A DNA stretch of 64,000 nucleotides from Dermacentor variabilis (taxonomy: Eukaryota > Arthropoda > Arachnida > Ixodida > Ixodidae). Position numbers and translations under genes: made by a program. The DNA lies in assembly GCF_050947875.1 (NCBI RefSeq), contig NC_134573.1, positions 50,208,115 through 50,272,114 on the forward strand, in the 5' to 3' direction. The notes below the pieces were generated by a model that was not told the origin of the DNA, searched no databases, and was given only the letters and a program-made list of their open reading frames with translations. Positions 11,760-22,232 of this stretch are shown in pieces. Position 1 is the first letter of the stretch, and every line of letters starts with the position of its first letter.

Positions 11760-13351
11760 TGCCATGCCTATACCATAAGACGCGTATCTTCATTCTTGTG
11801 CCTGTACAATATCGCGCATTCATCCAACTCTGGCGTGCAGTTACAATCTCGGCAATGTAGCGAAAGATTAGAAGGCGATCCACCGGTTTACGTCATTCTA
11901 TGTTCCATTAGCCTCTGATTGATACACCGTCCCGTTTGCCCTACGTAGAACTGGCCACAGCTGAGGGGAATTTTATAAACCGCACCCATACGACAGTGAG
12001 TAAAACTGTTCTTATTGTGCTTCACTGGACATATATCTGTTCGTTTTTTTGCCTTTTACCCGCTCCTTTTTATTCTGTACGGCAGCACATATCTTACCTA
12101 GCTTATTGGGAGCAGTGAAAGCAACATTAACATCATATCTACTAGCAACCTTTTTAAGCCTGTGCGACACTGAATGAATATACGGAATAGCCACTACTCT
12201 TTTTTTGCTATTACTGCTTTCTGTAATCACGTCCGTCCCTCTCGAAACCGACTTGTTTAGGCGCTCAGCCACAGTGGCCACCGCTAGACTAGGATAACCT
12301 GCTTCTAATAGGCGCCGGACCTGCACATTAAAACTGGCGCTCATTTTGTGCATGCAAGATCTTGTGAGGGAAGACTTAAGGCACGACATGGCAATTCCGT
12401 TTTTTACTAATTTAGAATGCTTGGATTGAAAGTTTAGCAACGGCTTCGAAGATCTTGCGGAGTACTGCCATCAAGCATGATTTTGTTCGAAGATCAAGGA
12501 AATGTCAAGAAACTGAATTACGCGACGCTGCGGAAATTCCTTGGTAAACTCTAATCCTCCCCCACAAAGTTTAAATTGCTCACTCACTAAGGTAGCAGCG
12601 GAATCGAATTCTTCCCTATTGCAGAAAATCAGGTAATCATCAACGTAACGAAATATCTTGATAACGCTATCACCTAAGGCTTTCTCTAAGCAGTTGTCAA
12701 CCTTAATCAGGTAAATGTTGCTAAGAATAGGGGCAACCTTTGAGCCAATACAAATGCCTGATTTCTGCAGAAAAACGCCATCTCTCCACCCAATCAGCGT
12801 TGACTTCAAGTACATAGAAAGAATTTCTAGAAAAGCTCCTGTGGAAACACCGCATCTGTCAATAAAAGCCGACTCTTGCACCTGTTCTTTAATGCACTCA
12901 TTTACGGAATTTAGCAACCCGTTATGCGGCAAGGAATAATACAGGTCTTCGATATCCATACTAAAAGCTGTACAGTCACCAGCATTTTCCTCTCTCAAAT
13001 ACTGAACTAGAGCCTGAGAATTACGTAGGCAAAAGGGGTCTGAAAAAACTAGTGAAGCTAGGCAGTTCTGTAGGTAACAGGCGAAACAGACCTGCCGCGT
13101 CCCTTTCTCTGACACTATAGCACGAAAAAGAATTCCTTGTTTATGGGTCTTACCCGCGAAAAACAGTTCTAAGGTGAGGGATTTAGCTTTCTTGACATTA
13201 AAGACAAGCCTATCAAGATTATGTCTTGACAAGAGGTCAACCGTACGTTGCTTAACTACCGAAGGCTTGAGTTTTACTGGCTGCAAATTCTTTTCTATGG
13301 CTGAAATCGCTTTTTCTGAAAACATGTCATCTGGCATAATTACGAAATAAC
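11760..13351 (-). pseudogene. Penelope-like RT and GIY-YIG endonuclease, left arm
   Basis: PLEs encode an RT related to telomerase plus a GIY-YIG endonuclease. The minus-strand RT frame (13337-12471) shows the PLE signatures FFAGKTHKQG and RAIVSEKGTRQ, MDIEDLYYSLP (motif A), GICIGSKVAPILSNIYL (motif B) and the catalytic YVDDYLIFC (motif C). It ends at a TGA where relatives continue into WQYSARSSKPLL. The frame then resumes at 12440-12012 (KHSKLVKNGIAMSCLKSSL, GYPSLAVATVAERL). The endonuclease follows in broken frames, with CGQFYVGQTG near 11955 and LHCRDCNC near 11850. The N-terminal part of the RT is missing. Confidence 0.8.
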
Positions 13352-13362
13352 TGACAAGGAAG

Positions 13363-14980
13363 GTTATTTCGTAATTATGCCAGATGACATGTTTTCAGAA
13401 AAAGCGATTTCAGCCATAGAAAAGAGTTTGCAGCCAGTAAAACTCAAGCCTTCGGTAGTTAAGCAACGTGCGGTTGACCTCTTGTCAAGACATAATCTTG
13501 ATAGGCTTGTCTGTAATGTCAAGAAAGCTAAATCCCTCACCTTAGAACTGTTTTTCGCGGGTAAGACCCACAAACAAGGAATTCCTTTTCGTGCTATAGT
13601 GTCAGAGAAAGGGACGCGGCAGGTCTGTGTCGCCAGTTACCTACAGAACTGCCTAGCTTCACTAGTTTTTTCAGACCCCTTTTACTTACGTAATTCTAAT
13701 GCTCTAGTTCAGTATTTGATAACGGAAAATCCTGGTGACTGTACAGCTTTTAGTATGGATATCGAAGACCTGTATTATTCCTTGCCGCATGACGGGTTGC
13801 TAAATTCCGTAAATGAGTGCATTAAAGAACAAGTGCAAGAGTCGGCGTTTATTAACAGATGCGGTGTTTCCACAGGAGCTTTTCTAGAAATTCTTTCTAT
13901 GTACTTGAAGTCAACGCTGATTGGGTGGAGAGATGGCGTTTTTCTGCAGAAATCAGGCATTTGTATTGGCTCAAAGGTTGCCCCTATTCTTAGCAACATT
14001 TACCTGAGTAAGGTTGACAACTGCTTAGAGAAAGCCTTAGGTGATAGCGTTATCAAGATATTTCGTTACGTTGATGATTACCTGATTTTCTGCAATAGGG
14101 AAGAATTCGATTCCGCTGCTACCTTAGTGAGTGAGCAATTTAAACTTTGTGGGGGAGGATTAAAGTTTACCAAGGAATTTCCTCAGCGTCGCGTAATTCA
14201 GTTTCTTGACATTTCCTTGATCTTCGAACAAAATCATGCTTGATGGCAGTACTCCGCAAGATCTTCGAAGCCGTTGCTAAACTTTCAATCCAAGCATTCT
14301 AAATTAGTAAAAAACGGAATTGCCATGTCGTGCCTTAAGTCTTCCCTCACCAGGTCCTGCATGCACAAAATGAGCGCCAGTTTTAATGCGCAGGTCCGGC
14401 GCCTATTAGAAGCAGGTTATCCTAATGTAGCGGTGGCCACGGTGGCTGAGCGCCTAAAGAAGTCGGTTTCGAGAGGGACGGACGTGATTACAGAAAGCAG
14501 TAATAGCAAAAAAAGTAGTGGCTATTCCGTATATTCATTCAGTGTCACACAGGCTTTAAAAAGTTGCTAGTAGATATGATGTTAATGTTGGTTTCACTGC
14601 TCCCAATAAGCTAGGTAAGATATGCGCTGCCGTACAGAATAAAAAGGAGCGGGTAAAAGCCAAAAAACGAACAGATATATGTCCAGTGAATCACAATAAG
14701 AACAACAGTTTTACTCACTGTCGTATGGGTATGGTTTATAAAATTCCCCTTAGCTGTGGCCAGTTCTACGTAGGGCAAACGGGATGGTGTATCAATCAGA
14801 GGCTGATGGAACATGAAAGGTCGTAAACCGGTGGATCGCCTTCTAATCTTTCGCTACATTGCCGAGATTGTAACTGCACGCCAGAGTTATATGAATGCGC
14901 GATATTGTACAGGCACAAGAATGAAGATACGCGTCTTATGGTAGAGGCATGGTATATCTACAATGGTGGAAGTGCGTGCG
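13363..14980 (+). pseudogene. Penelope-like RT and GIY-YIG endonuclease, right arm
   Basis: This is the mirror of the left arm. The RT frame at 13377-14243 keeps all motifs, including YVDDYLIFC near 14070, and ends at the same TGA (14241-14243). The connecting frame runs 14274-14570 and shifts near 14515, where the run SKKRVVAIPY of the left arm becomes SKKSSGYS. The endonuclease region then reads MVYKIPLSCGQFYVGQTG near 14735 (GIY-YIG core), a Cys/His cluster (SLHCRDCNC near 14865), and EAWYIYNGG near 14945, which includes the family's catalytic Glu. A TAA near 14825 interrupts it. It carries RT and endonuclease but cannot make a full protein. Confidence 0.8.
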
Positions 14981-15737
14981 TGAGTCAGCCTTCGATTACT
15001 TTACATAAGGAAGAGATTAAGTACCTTAACAGTTATCTCTCACGTAGACCGGCACGTGTACCCGATTGACACGTGGTGTTACCATTCCTGAGCAGGCGCA
15101 GATGAGTTTTGTGTCTTCTTTCTTTTTTTCGCCTCTGTGCTCCCTTCAGTTGATAGTTGGCGTTCGTGTTGTCTACTTCTCTACTCTTGTGTCGTGTCTA
15201 CACGCCTCACTTCTATTTTTCTTCGGCACGTAGCCTTTTTTCTATATTGAAATTGACGAGTTTGACATGTTAAGCACACCGTTCACTTTCTTTGGGCAAA
15301 CCGCATGCCTCGGAGCAAATGCGCGCGATATTAACTTTCACGGCCGCCGTCACTTCGTTTGATACAATGGTTTGCGAAAAGGCAGTGGCGCCCCATGTGC
15401 GTAAAATTGCATAGCTTCATTCGTTCCTGTCTAATAACGTTTCCTTCATTTGTATGAGAGAACACAATTGGAACACAAGGATCGGCTTCTCTGCGCAGTG
15501 ATAATTTTGTACAGTGGCCACGTCATCTTTCATGGGGGTTCACGTGGGCCGTCTAAGCGCTTGTTATCGCGTTCCGATACGTGAGAGGCGCGCTGCCTTT
15601 CAAGGTATTTAGGCACGCACTACGAGCTTAGGAGAACCGCGACAAATAATTGTGCAGCAGGTGTGCAGCTGTAATGCGCTTGTACCACACTCGTACCGGA
15701 AGGCAGTGTTGCATTTCACGCTTACACATTTCGTAAC

Positions 15738-15962
15738 TATGGCGGCCGCCGTGGCAATTTGGGGCTCGAGGTCGTGGATACGATCCCTGCAGCGGCCGCA
15801 TTAAAAAGGAGCGGAATGCAAAAACGCTCGTGCATTGTGCATTGTATGCACGTAAAAATTTCCAGGAAGTCAAAAATAATACGGAGCCCCCAACTACGAC
15901 GTGCGTCATAATCAGATCGTTGGTTTGGCACGTGGAACATCAGAATTATTTTTTTTTTTTCG
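15738..15962 (+). mobile_element. Old Ruka-type SINE
   Basis: This is a diverged copy of the tRNA-derived SINE best seen at 20868-21112. It keeps the GGCCGCATT block, the AATGCAAAAACGC block, the AATTTCCAGG block, GCGTCATAATCAGA and the TGGCACGT end, but with many substitutions and indels. It lies inside the 9.5-kb TIR element. Confidence 0.7.
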
Positions 15963-17911
15963 TGGTGGCTCATCGTATACCATACGGCTAGTGTGATCAC
16001 CTTTTGTGCCGTAGCGGTTAAGCGCGCCTCGGTTTAGGTTGCGGCTAATGATGCGGCGCACCGCGAAATATGTTTCGCCTCTTTGGGATTTGCGGAGAAC
16101 GGCCAACCGAGTAGTCACAGCTTCCGCGCGGTGACTGTACACGGATACACAGCGCAAATGAACAGAGGTGTGGTGACGACGTCGGCAAGAAACACAGCCG
16201 CCGATGGGCTCACCTTATCGTCTATCACCGCCAAAACTACCGCAGTAAGCATCTTTATCTAGCGCGGCGGGTTGCCGTTGAAGGCGTATTGTACAATATT
16301 AATAGGCGATAACCGAAACATGCCACCGTTCTCTGCTGCCTCTTTGAGTTGGACCGATCCGAATGTGCATTGCTTCCAGAAGCGAAAGGAGCGCCAATCG
16401 GCGCGTTGTCGCCTCGAGCTAAGCGTCGCCCTCGAGTACCGTTTGCGCGGTGAAGCATGACGCGTGCATGAAGCTAGCTCACTGCGCGGACACTACCGCG
16501 CAAAACGCGCAAAGGGGTGTACGCGACGTGATGCACACAAATCGCGCGGGATGATCGGAGCCACGCCGGAGCGGCTAGCTTTAAAGAAGCGGTACATGTT
16601 CTCACTCGTACAGGCACCAAGGTCGATTCAAATAGGTCGCGAAGCTTCGGGCGAAAAGCGGTTCAGTACAGATTGTCACCGACATCAGCATGGGGGGTTA
16701 TGGGAGAAGCGATTGAAGCGCGACTATGTTTGGAGGGAACAAACACTGGGAAAGAAAAACGCGTTTTTTAATTCAAACGAGACACAGTTAGATTCATTCA
16801 ACGAAAATGAAATTCCTAGTCCATTTTATATATTCGTGATAAGTTAAGAAAATACAAGTTTAATTTTATTATTATTAATAAATGCATTTCTTTTCAGCGC
16901 CTATCGCTACAGGGGGCGTTGACGCCACTATCACTCGCAATGCAATGCACGTCTTGAAATGGGCAGAAAGGCGCACTCCTAAAGGTCACCTGTTGAAATA
17001 CGCCCCCCTCACAGTTTGAGTTTTCTTGCTTGTCGAAGTTTGTCTGAATTTGGTGGCGTGGGTAGCTTCATGGCTTCATCATCTGTTCAGTCAAAAGTAG
17101 CGAGTTACGACCGCCAGATAATTGTGTAGTTGTTTTCGTTCGACTGCGCTGGCCGACGGGCTTGGCATCCGACAATAGGATCAGCACTCTACACCTAAAG
17201 CTTTCGTCGGCCTCCAAAGAAAGTATGTTCTGTGCAGGGATGCGATTTCGACAACCGTATGGCTGACCTTTTCCTGCGTCGCTTTCCGCGCTGAAAGCTC
17301 GGAACGCCCATGAAATCGAATGGCGGGGCATTTGAATATATAGCTCCAAAGCAATGACAACAAAACAAATTTCGCGCCTTCAAAAACAAAATGACGTCAC
17401 TTCTGCTTTTAACGGACATGGCGTCACATTATTTTTTCTTCCGCCGGAAGTGTTCTCACCACATACTGATGGCGCTAAGCCCCATGAACCGCAGACGGAC
17501 CGCCATGTTTTGAACGTATGGGCTCCTATGGAAGCTTCGCTACCAGGTATATTTACCTTGCAGGCACGCTCGCGCTCGCATCGCTCTCGGCGTATCTTTA
17601 GGTCATTCCTTCTGCTGGACTTCTACCCAAAGATTCCATCTGCTTGGTATCGGCTATGCACTGTAGCGTGGTCTTTGGTTCTGCGAGAGCCGGGAATATT
17701 TTTCCCCGCTGTGAAACATCGCTGTGCGTGTTTTAGTAGACATTTACCGTAGCAACCCATTTCTTCCTTTTCTCGACGACACTCGTACAGAGTCGCAAAT
17801 TTTTGCTTGCCAGTATAGTGTGTACTTCTATTTCGTGCGCAGTTATGTGCATTGTGTGGCAGATTCTTAATCCGCGTAATCTCATTTTCTGTCCACATTC
17901 CCTTCTCACAG

Positions 17912-18475
17912 GTCACGCATGCAGCAAATTCCCAGGTGCTAAAGTCGTCTACGCCGAAAGCACCTTGGCGTCGGGCAAGAGACACCCGTTGATATGTGGC
18001 TGATTCACTAGCAGGCTCTCATCTCTGTTGTTTTAATCGCGGTGAAAGACGTGTGATAAAGCTTGTATATTTACGCGAAGTCATTTGTTTCAAGTGTGTT
18101 ATTTTGCCTTCTCACAGTCAGCTGTAGCTCTTTCTGTGATGTGTTAGTGTACGAAACATTTTAATGTAACATATTCAGATGTATTTTGTGCATTCACCTG
18201 CAAGCAGCTTCAAGTGTTTATGTGTTCAAAGTTGGTTGTTACAAGGGTATGCTTAAGCCCTGCCTTTTGAGTCGCTTAGCCTTCTAGTCATAAACTTAAG
18301 CCGAAAGTGAACGCCACAATGATCGTTTTGATTGAATTCATATGTATAATTTTTTTCAGATGTGTTAACATGCTAGAGTGCTGTAGGTACTAGCCTATGT
18401 TTCCAGGTTCGATGTAGTGGTGCCTTATGTACTGTAATATTTGTTTCACGTGCACGCATCTTTAGTGTAAATAAA
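17912..18475 (+). other. Candidate terminal exon with poly(A) signal
   Basis: A long polypyrimidine tract ending TTCTCACAG (AG at 17910-17911) is a textbook splice acceptor. The frame after it reads HACSKFPGAKVVYAESTLASG and ends at TGA 18001-18003. A long AT-rich stretch follows to an AATAAA at 18470-18475 with a GT-rich region downstream, like a 3' UTR and cleavage site. It may be the last exon of the same gene as the candidate exon at 11230, with the intron enlarged by the Penelope pair. I do not recognise the protein. The exon structure is inferred from signals only. Confidence 0.3.
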
Positions 18476-19004
18476 GGTACTTCAAGTTGATCAGTCTCTC
18501 CTTTGATTTTGTTTGTGTTTGGGAAAGTTATGAGCAGGCACCGGGGCATGCAAGTGTGAACAGCAAAGCAATTTCAATATCTGAATAAAAATCCACTAGC
18601 CCAACGAAACGTCAATCATATTTCAATGGCGACTTCTTAAATCTCAATGCCATCTCAACTGTGCCACAATGTGCTTTTCAGTGCTGTGGATATAATAATT
18701 CAACAACAGGTCAACAGAACTATCACAACGTCAGTTCTACGGAGAATCAATGGTAACTCAACAGCCATTCAACAAAACGAACACAACGCGCCGTCTAAGC
18801 ACAATGGACTTTCAATGGTAACTTAACAATTATTCAACATTGAGGTACCCAATAGTGTTTCAATTAAATTTCAGTGGCCAATATCCAAGAGTCTTCAACA
18901 CTCAACCCAACAATTCTCCAACAAACTCTCAATAATTCCCCAATAAAAGCTCAACATTGACCAACGAGAGTTCAATGCCTTCTCAATATTTTTTTGTACG
19001 GGTA

Positions 19005-19518
19005 CCTTGGCATTGAAGTCGCCCATCAGTATAGTGTATTTTGTTTTCACTCTACCCATCGTCGGCATAGACTTGTACAACCTTCATTTTGTACCTCTTA
19101 TTAAGTTTCACATCAAGACCTGCCACCCTCTCGTTAATGCTATAGAATTCCTGTATGTTACCAGCTATATTCTTATTATTCAAGAATCCGACTCCAAGTT
19201 CTCGTCTCTCCGCTAAGCCCCGGTAGCACAGGACGTGCCCGCTTTTAGCACTGTATATGCTTCTTTTGGCCTCCTAACTTCACTGAGCCCTATTATATCC
19301 CATTTACTGCCCTCTAATTCCTCCAATAGCACTGCTAGACTCACCTCACTAGATAACGTTCTAGCATTAAATGTTGCCAGGTTCAGATTCCAATGGCGGC
19401 CTGTCCGGAGCCAGGGATTCTTAGCACCCCCTGCTGCTTCGCAGGTCTGACCGCCGCCGTGGTCAGTTGCTTCGCAGCTGCTCGGCACTGAGGGCCAGGG
19501 TTTGATTGTTGTGTTCAT
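19005..19518 (-). pseudogene. RTE LINE piece 1: start of ORF and endonuclease N-terminus
   Basis: The first in-frame ATG is at 19518-19516 (MNTTIKPWPSVPSS). The frame then gives RTGRHWNLNLATFNARTL, the N-terminal EN motif with its catalytic Asn, then SKWDIIGLSEVRRPKEAY. After about 19213 the frame is broken, but the sequence still reads as the LGVGF-NKxIAGNIQEFYSINERVAG block. The piece stops at TA 19003-19004 where the TIR element ends. The same N-terminal sequence occurs inverted at 58844-59190 in copy 3, which supports the start. Confidence 0.8.
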
Positions 19519-19676
19519 ATAGGAGGTTGTGGCCAAGTACTGCACCGGGGTGGCCAATCCTGCTCTGGTGAAGGAGTGCGTTACTGGTTCTGGTCACCGG
19601 GATCAGGTCACACTCCAGGCCTGTTCATGCAATTTTATCAACACGCGGATTTTTTTTAATCCGGTAGAAAATTGCG

Positions 19677-19750
19677 TGCCACCGGGATTCGAACCACGGA
19701 CCTCTTGCACGCGAGGCGAGTGTTCCACCTCTACGCCACCGCTGCACCTC
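19677..19750 (-). promoter_or_regulatory. tRNA-like head in the RTE 5' UTR (Pol III A and B boxes)
   Basis: On the minus strand, TGGCGTAGAGG (A-box fit, rc of 19729-19739) is followed about 35 nt later by GGTTCGAATC (B box, rc of 19686-19695). This is ordinary tRNA spacing, with an anticodon-arm-like CCTC...GAGG between the boxes. It lies upstream of the RTE ORF start at 19518 and is joined to it by about 150 nt of UTR. A diverged version sits at the same place in the inverted 5' end of copy 3 (59120-59185), so the junction is part of the family and not a chance neighbour. A role as an internal Pol III promoter is inference. Confidence 0.6.
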
Positions 19751-19769
19751 TCAAATCACGTGAGGGATT

Positions 19770-20867
19770 TTTGTATGACATTTAGGCGCACGCTGCAACC
19801 ACTGCTCCTCGTGCATGTGCAGAAAGAGCGGAGAAATCCAATTATGATGTGCTCGTATTGAGGATAGTCATATTGAACGTCGACGCCACGTTGAATAAAG
19901 CCTGCGACTTCAGTTGCTCAGCCGCTAGAAAGGCTTGAGTGGTAGCATACCGCTGGCCGTATTTGGTAACCACAGCGATAAACACACGCTTTGCGGAAGT
20001 AAACAGAGGAAAGGGGCGTAGTGAGTTGGCCGCCATTATCGAGCTCTCGCATAGTTTGAAGAATGAGTGTGGCGAAGTATGACGCACAAAACAGTAAATG
20101 CCAACACTAATCAATCAGCGTGGTCATACTTGCGCGTCACGCCATGGTGACCTGCCACCAGGACATCATGAAGTTGCAGCGATGAGAGTTTTCGTTGGGT
20201 ACTTGAGAATAAAAACGAGCACATCAGAGACGTCCGAGGGACATTTCTAGGGTACAAGAGCACATCGCCCCCCCCCAAAAAAAAATCACGAATATAAACT
20301 TACGAATAGGGACTTCACAAGATCGGGCACTACGGCGCTTGTTGATCTTGTTTAGGATGACGTCAGCATTTCATTCAGCGTTTATTTCTGAGAAAATGAG
20401 TTGAAGTTCCCTTTATTTGCATCACAATGGCAGGCGTAATCAGGCAAACATTGACAGCATTTCATTAGAGAGTGCCTGTCTACTCTGTGGAGATTACGTA
20501 TGACAATGACAACAAACACAGAAAGCTTTGCTTACATCGATTCGCACATACATGGGATCCGCATAATTTTTTGACTGTCAATTTAAATGCTTAAGAATAG
20601 TACTCACTAACACAATATTTCCATTCACAGACAGCAAAAGCGGCTGTCGTATCCACAGTAGAATTGATTAAAATGGCTTTTATCCCATGGACATTATGTC
20701 GTTGCCAACTTCCGTGGGATTGGAGTCGTTAAAATGGGATACAGTTGACAGGGAAATCAGGAGGTTGATGAACGGCAAGAAAGCAGAAGCTTGCACAAGA
20801 CCTCAGGGTTATAAAATGACTTTTTGAGCAGATTTGTCAGGGGGCCACGCAATGGTTTCCACGTCTA
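19770..20867. other. Unassigned sequence with one small open frame
   Basis: No repeat family is recognised. A minus-strand frame from ATG 20036 to a stop at 19842 (64 codons, MAANSLRPFPLFTSAKRVF) has a reasonable start context and a protein-like composition. I cannot assign it, and it may be a fragment of a repeat-borne or host exon. Confidence 0.3.
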
Positions 20868-21112
20868 CCCGCCGTGGTTGCTCAGTGGCTATGGTGTTGG
20901 GCTGCTGAGCACGAGGTCGCGGGATCGAATCCCGGCCACGGCGGCCGCATTTCGATGGGGGCGAAATGCGAAAACACCCGTGTGCTTAGATTTAGGTGCA
21001 CGTTAAAGAACCCCAGGTGTTCAAAATTTCCGGAGTCCTCCACTACGGCGTGCCTCATAATCAGAAAGTGGTTTTGGCACGTAAAACCCCAAATATTATT
21101 ATTATTATTTCG
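20868..21112 (+). mobile_element. Ruka-type tRNA-derived SINE, complete
   Basis: This is the best-preserved plus-strand copy. The tRNA-related head has an A-box-like GCTCAGTGGC and a B box (GGATCGAATCCC). The body carries the GTGCACGTTAAAGAACCCC block and the tail is (ATT)n. It is flanked by a 7-bp duplication, ACGTCTA, at 20861-20867 and 21113-21119, which marks a real insertion. It makes no protein, and the partner LINE that mobilises it is not evident from the tail. Confidence 0.9.
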
Positions 21113-21599
21113 ACGTCTATTAAAATCCTCCAGAATAGGAACAGAGGCTGACAAAAATGCGGGCATTTTGGGAAAGTTGAAACCACTGGAAATTTCAGGA
21201 CCAGCATTAGCCTAAATATAAAAGATGAGTTAAAAATAAGAAACTATAACGTTGACAGGGTGGCCAAATTTTGGCACAGATAAATTGGCTGTTGAAGCAG
21301 TTCAGCTGAAACGCAATGGTGCGAAATAAGGCGAGAATGTCGGCAAGTGTTGAACAAAGGTCAAGCAGGTCCTGTGGCCGACGCCAGCGCTCGGCAGCTG
21401 TCAAGCGACTGCACGTATTAGCGAGATGCCTGGTCGTCAGTAGTTACGGTATGATACGCGGACTGCATCACATTGAATACAGTGCATTCTACGGTGTCAT
21501 TCTTCGACAGATGGTACCGATTCTCGCGCAATGAGGATGGGAACAAATTGTCTCACGTGCCGGCTGTCACCTTCCTCCTACTGCCAACATTCCTTCCCC

Positions 21600-21822
21600 T
21601 CCGTAGTTGCTTAGCTTTTATTGGGCTCGGCTGCTAATCGCGAGGTCTCGGGATCGAATCCCAACCACGGCAGCCGTATTTCAATGGGTGTGAAATGCGA
21701 AAACCCGCGTACTAAGGTTTAGGCGCACGTTAAAAAATCCCAAGTCGTCTAAATTATTCCCGAATCCTCCACTACGGCGTGCCTCATAATGAAATCGTGG
21801 TTTTGGCAAGTAAAACCTCATA
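21600..21822 (+). mobile_element. Diverged Ruka-type SINE
   Basis: It retains the GGATCGAATCCC B box, the GCGAAATGCGAAAACCC-type block (here TGTGAAATGCGAAAACCC), GGCGCACGTTAAAAAATCCC and the CTCCACTACGGCG end block. It sits inside repeat copy A and is absent from copy B. I saw no clear target duplication. Confidence 0.75.
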
Positions 21823-22232
21823 ATGTGTTATGTAACATTCGTTAAGGAAGTCCTGGGCAGTCGCACAACTCTTGAATACAACTAAGTGTCAGGAGTTGTG
21901 CGCGAGGTCTTTCAGTATGTGGAAATAGCCTTTATGGCGTTCGATAGCTGTTAGTCTACATTGCGGCTATATAATAAAGGCGGAACGGCAACATGGTAGA
22001 GAATGTGGAGAACATACAAATCCAGCATATATTACTGCACAATAACTTTAAATAGCGCTCTTGCTTCACGCACGTGGATAACCGCCATAGGAGACTACTT
22101 TGGAAACTAACTGCAAGTACTGTATATATCGTCCCGAAGGGTGTACCTGGCCTCGTGGCCAGTAAATGGTGACGTAATATTGCCAGAAGCTTCGGCCATA
22201 GCATGCTAACGGACGACGACACAGACTGAAGC

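Larger units (their letters stand above)
11495..15219. mobile_element. Palindromic pair of Penelope-like elements, head to head
   Basis: Two copies of the same Penelope-like element (PLE) lie in opposite directions. Left arm 11495-13351 is minus and right arm 13363-15219 is plus, with an 11-bp spacer (13352-13362). Both arms are 1,857 bp and begin at the same truncation point within the RT (the GYFVIMPDDMF region). The arms match almost throughout. I see scattered substitutions (for example LPHNG versus LPHDG) and one frame change near 14515 only in the right arm. Both arms also share an in-frame TGA at the end of the RT. The shared breakpoint and shared stop suggest one fold-back copying event and not two independent insertions. 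Confidence 0.8.
9511..19002. mobile_element. 9,492-bp TIR element with TA target duplication, family unknown
   Basis: The ends are exact: CCCGTACAAAAA at 9511-9522 and its perfect reverse complement at 18991-19002, flanked by TA at 9509-9510 and 19003-19004. Removing the interval restores the RTE sequence (GCC-TA-CCTTGG) found uninterrupted in copies 2 and 3 of this window. Beyond the 12 bp the two ends stay similar in style (ATTGTTG, GGGGAATTGTTG on one sense). The right end is packed with short CAATGG and CAACA motifs, including two copies of CAATGGTAACTYAACA at about 18748 and 18813. I find no transposase. The interior carries the Penelope palindrome, a Ruka SINE, a tRNA-like stretch and two exon-like pieces. 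TA targets suggest a Tc1/mariner-type or pogo-type enzyme, but this is unproved. Confidence 0.75.
5598..19770 (-). mobile_element. Full-length RTE-clade LINE, split in three by two later insertions
   Basis: The minus-strand pieces at 7213-5598, 9510-8723 and about 19760-19005 join into one RTE element of about 3.2 kb. The join can be checked against the two plus-strand copies in this window (53703-56608 and 60606-63455), where the same sequence is continuous. The 3' end is a (TGA)n microsatellite, usual for RTE elements, seen here as TCATCA at 5598. The first gap is filled by a CR1-like LINE (7214-8722). The second is the 9,492-bp TIR element (9511-19002). The 5' UTR ends in a tRNA-like segment near 19745. 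I found no clear target duplication around the whole element. It is older than both insertions. Confidence 0.85.

Noticed and set aside
12012..12440. Independent small gene next to the PLE RT
   Set aside because: It is in phase with the RT past the shared TGA and matches the PLE connector region before the GIY-YIG domain.
19677..19750. Functional tRNA gene
   Set aside because: Boxes A and B are good, but the acceptor stem does not close and the same sequence is attached to the RTE 5' UTR in another copy.
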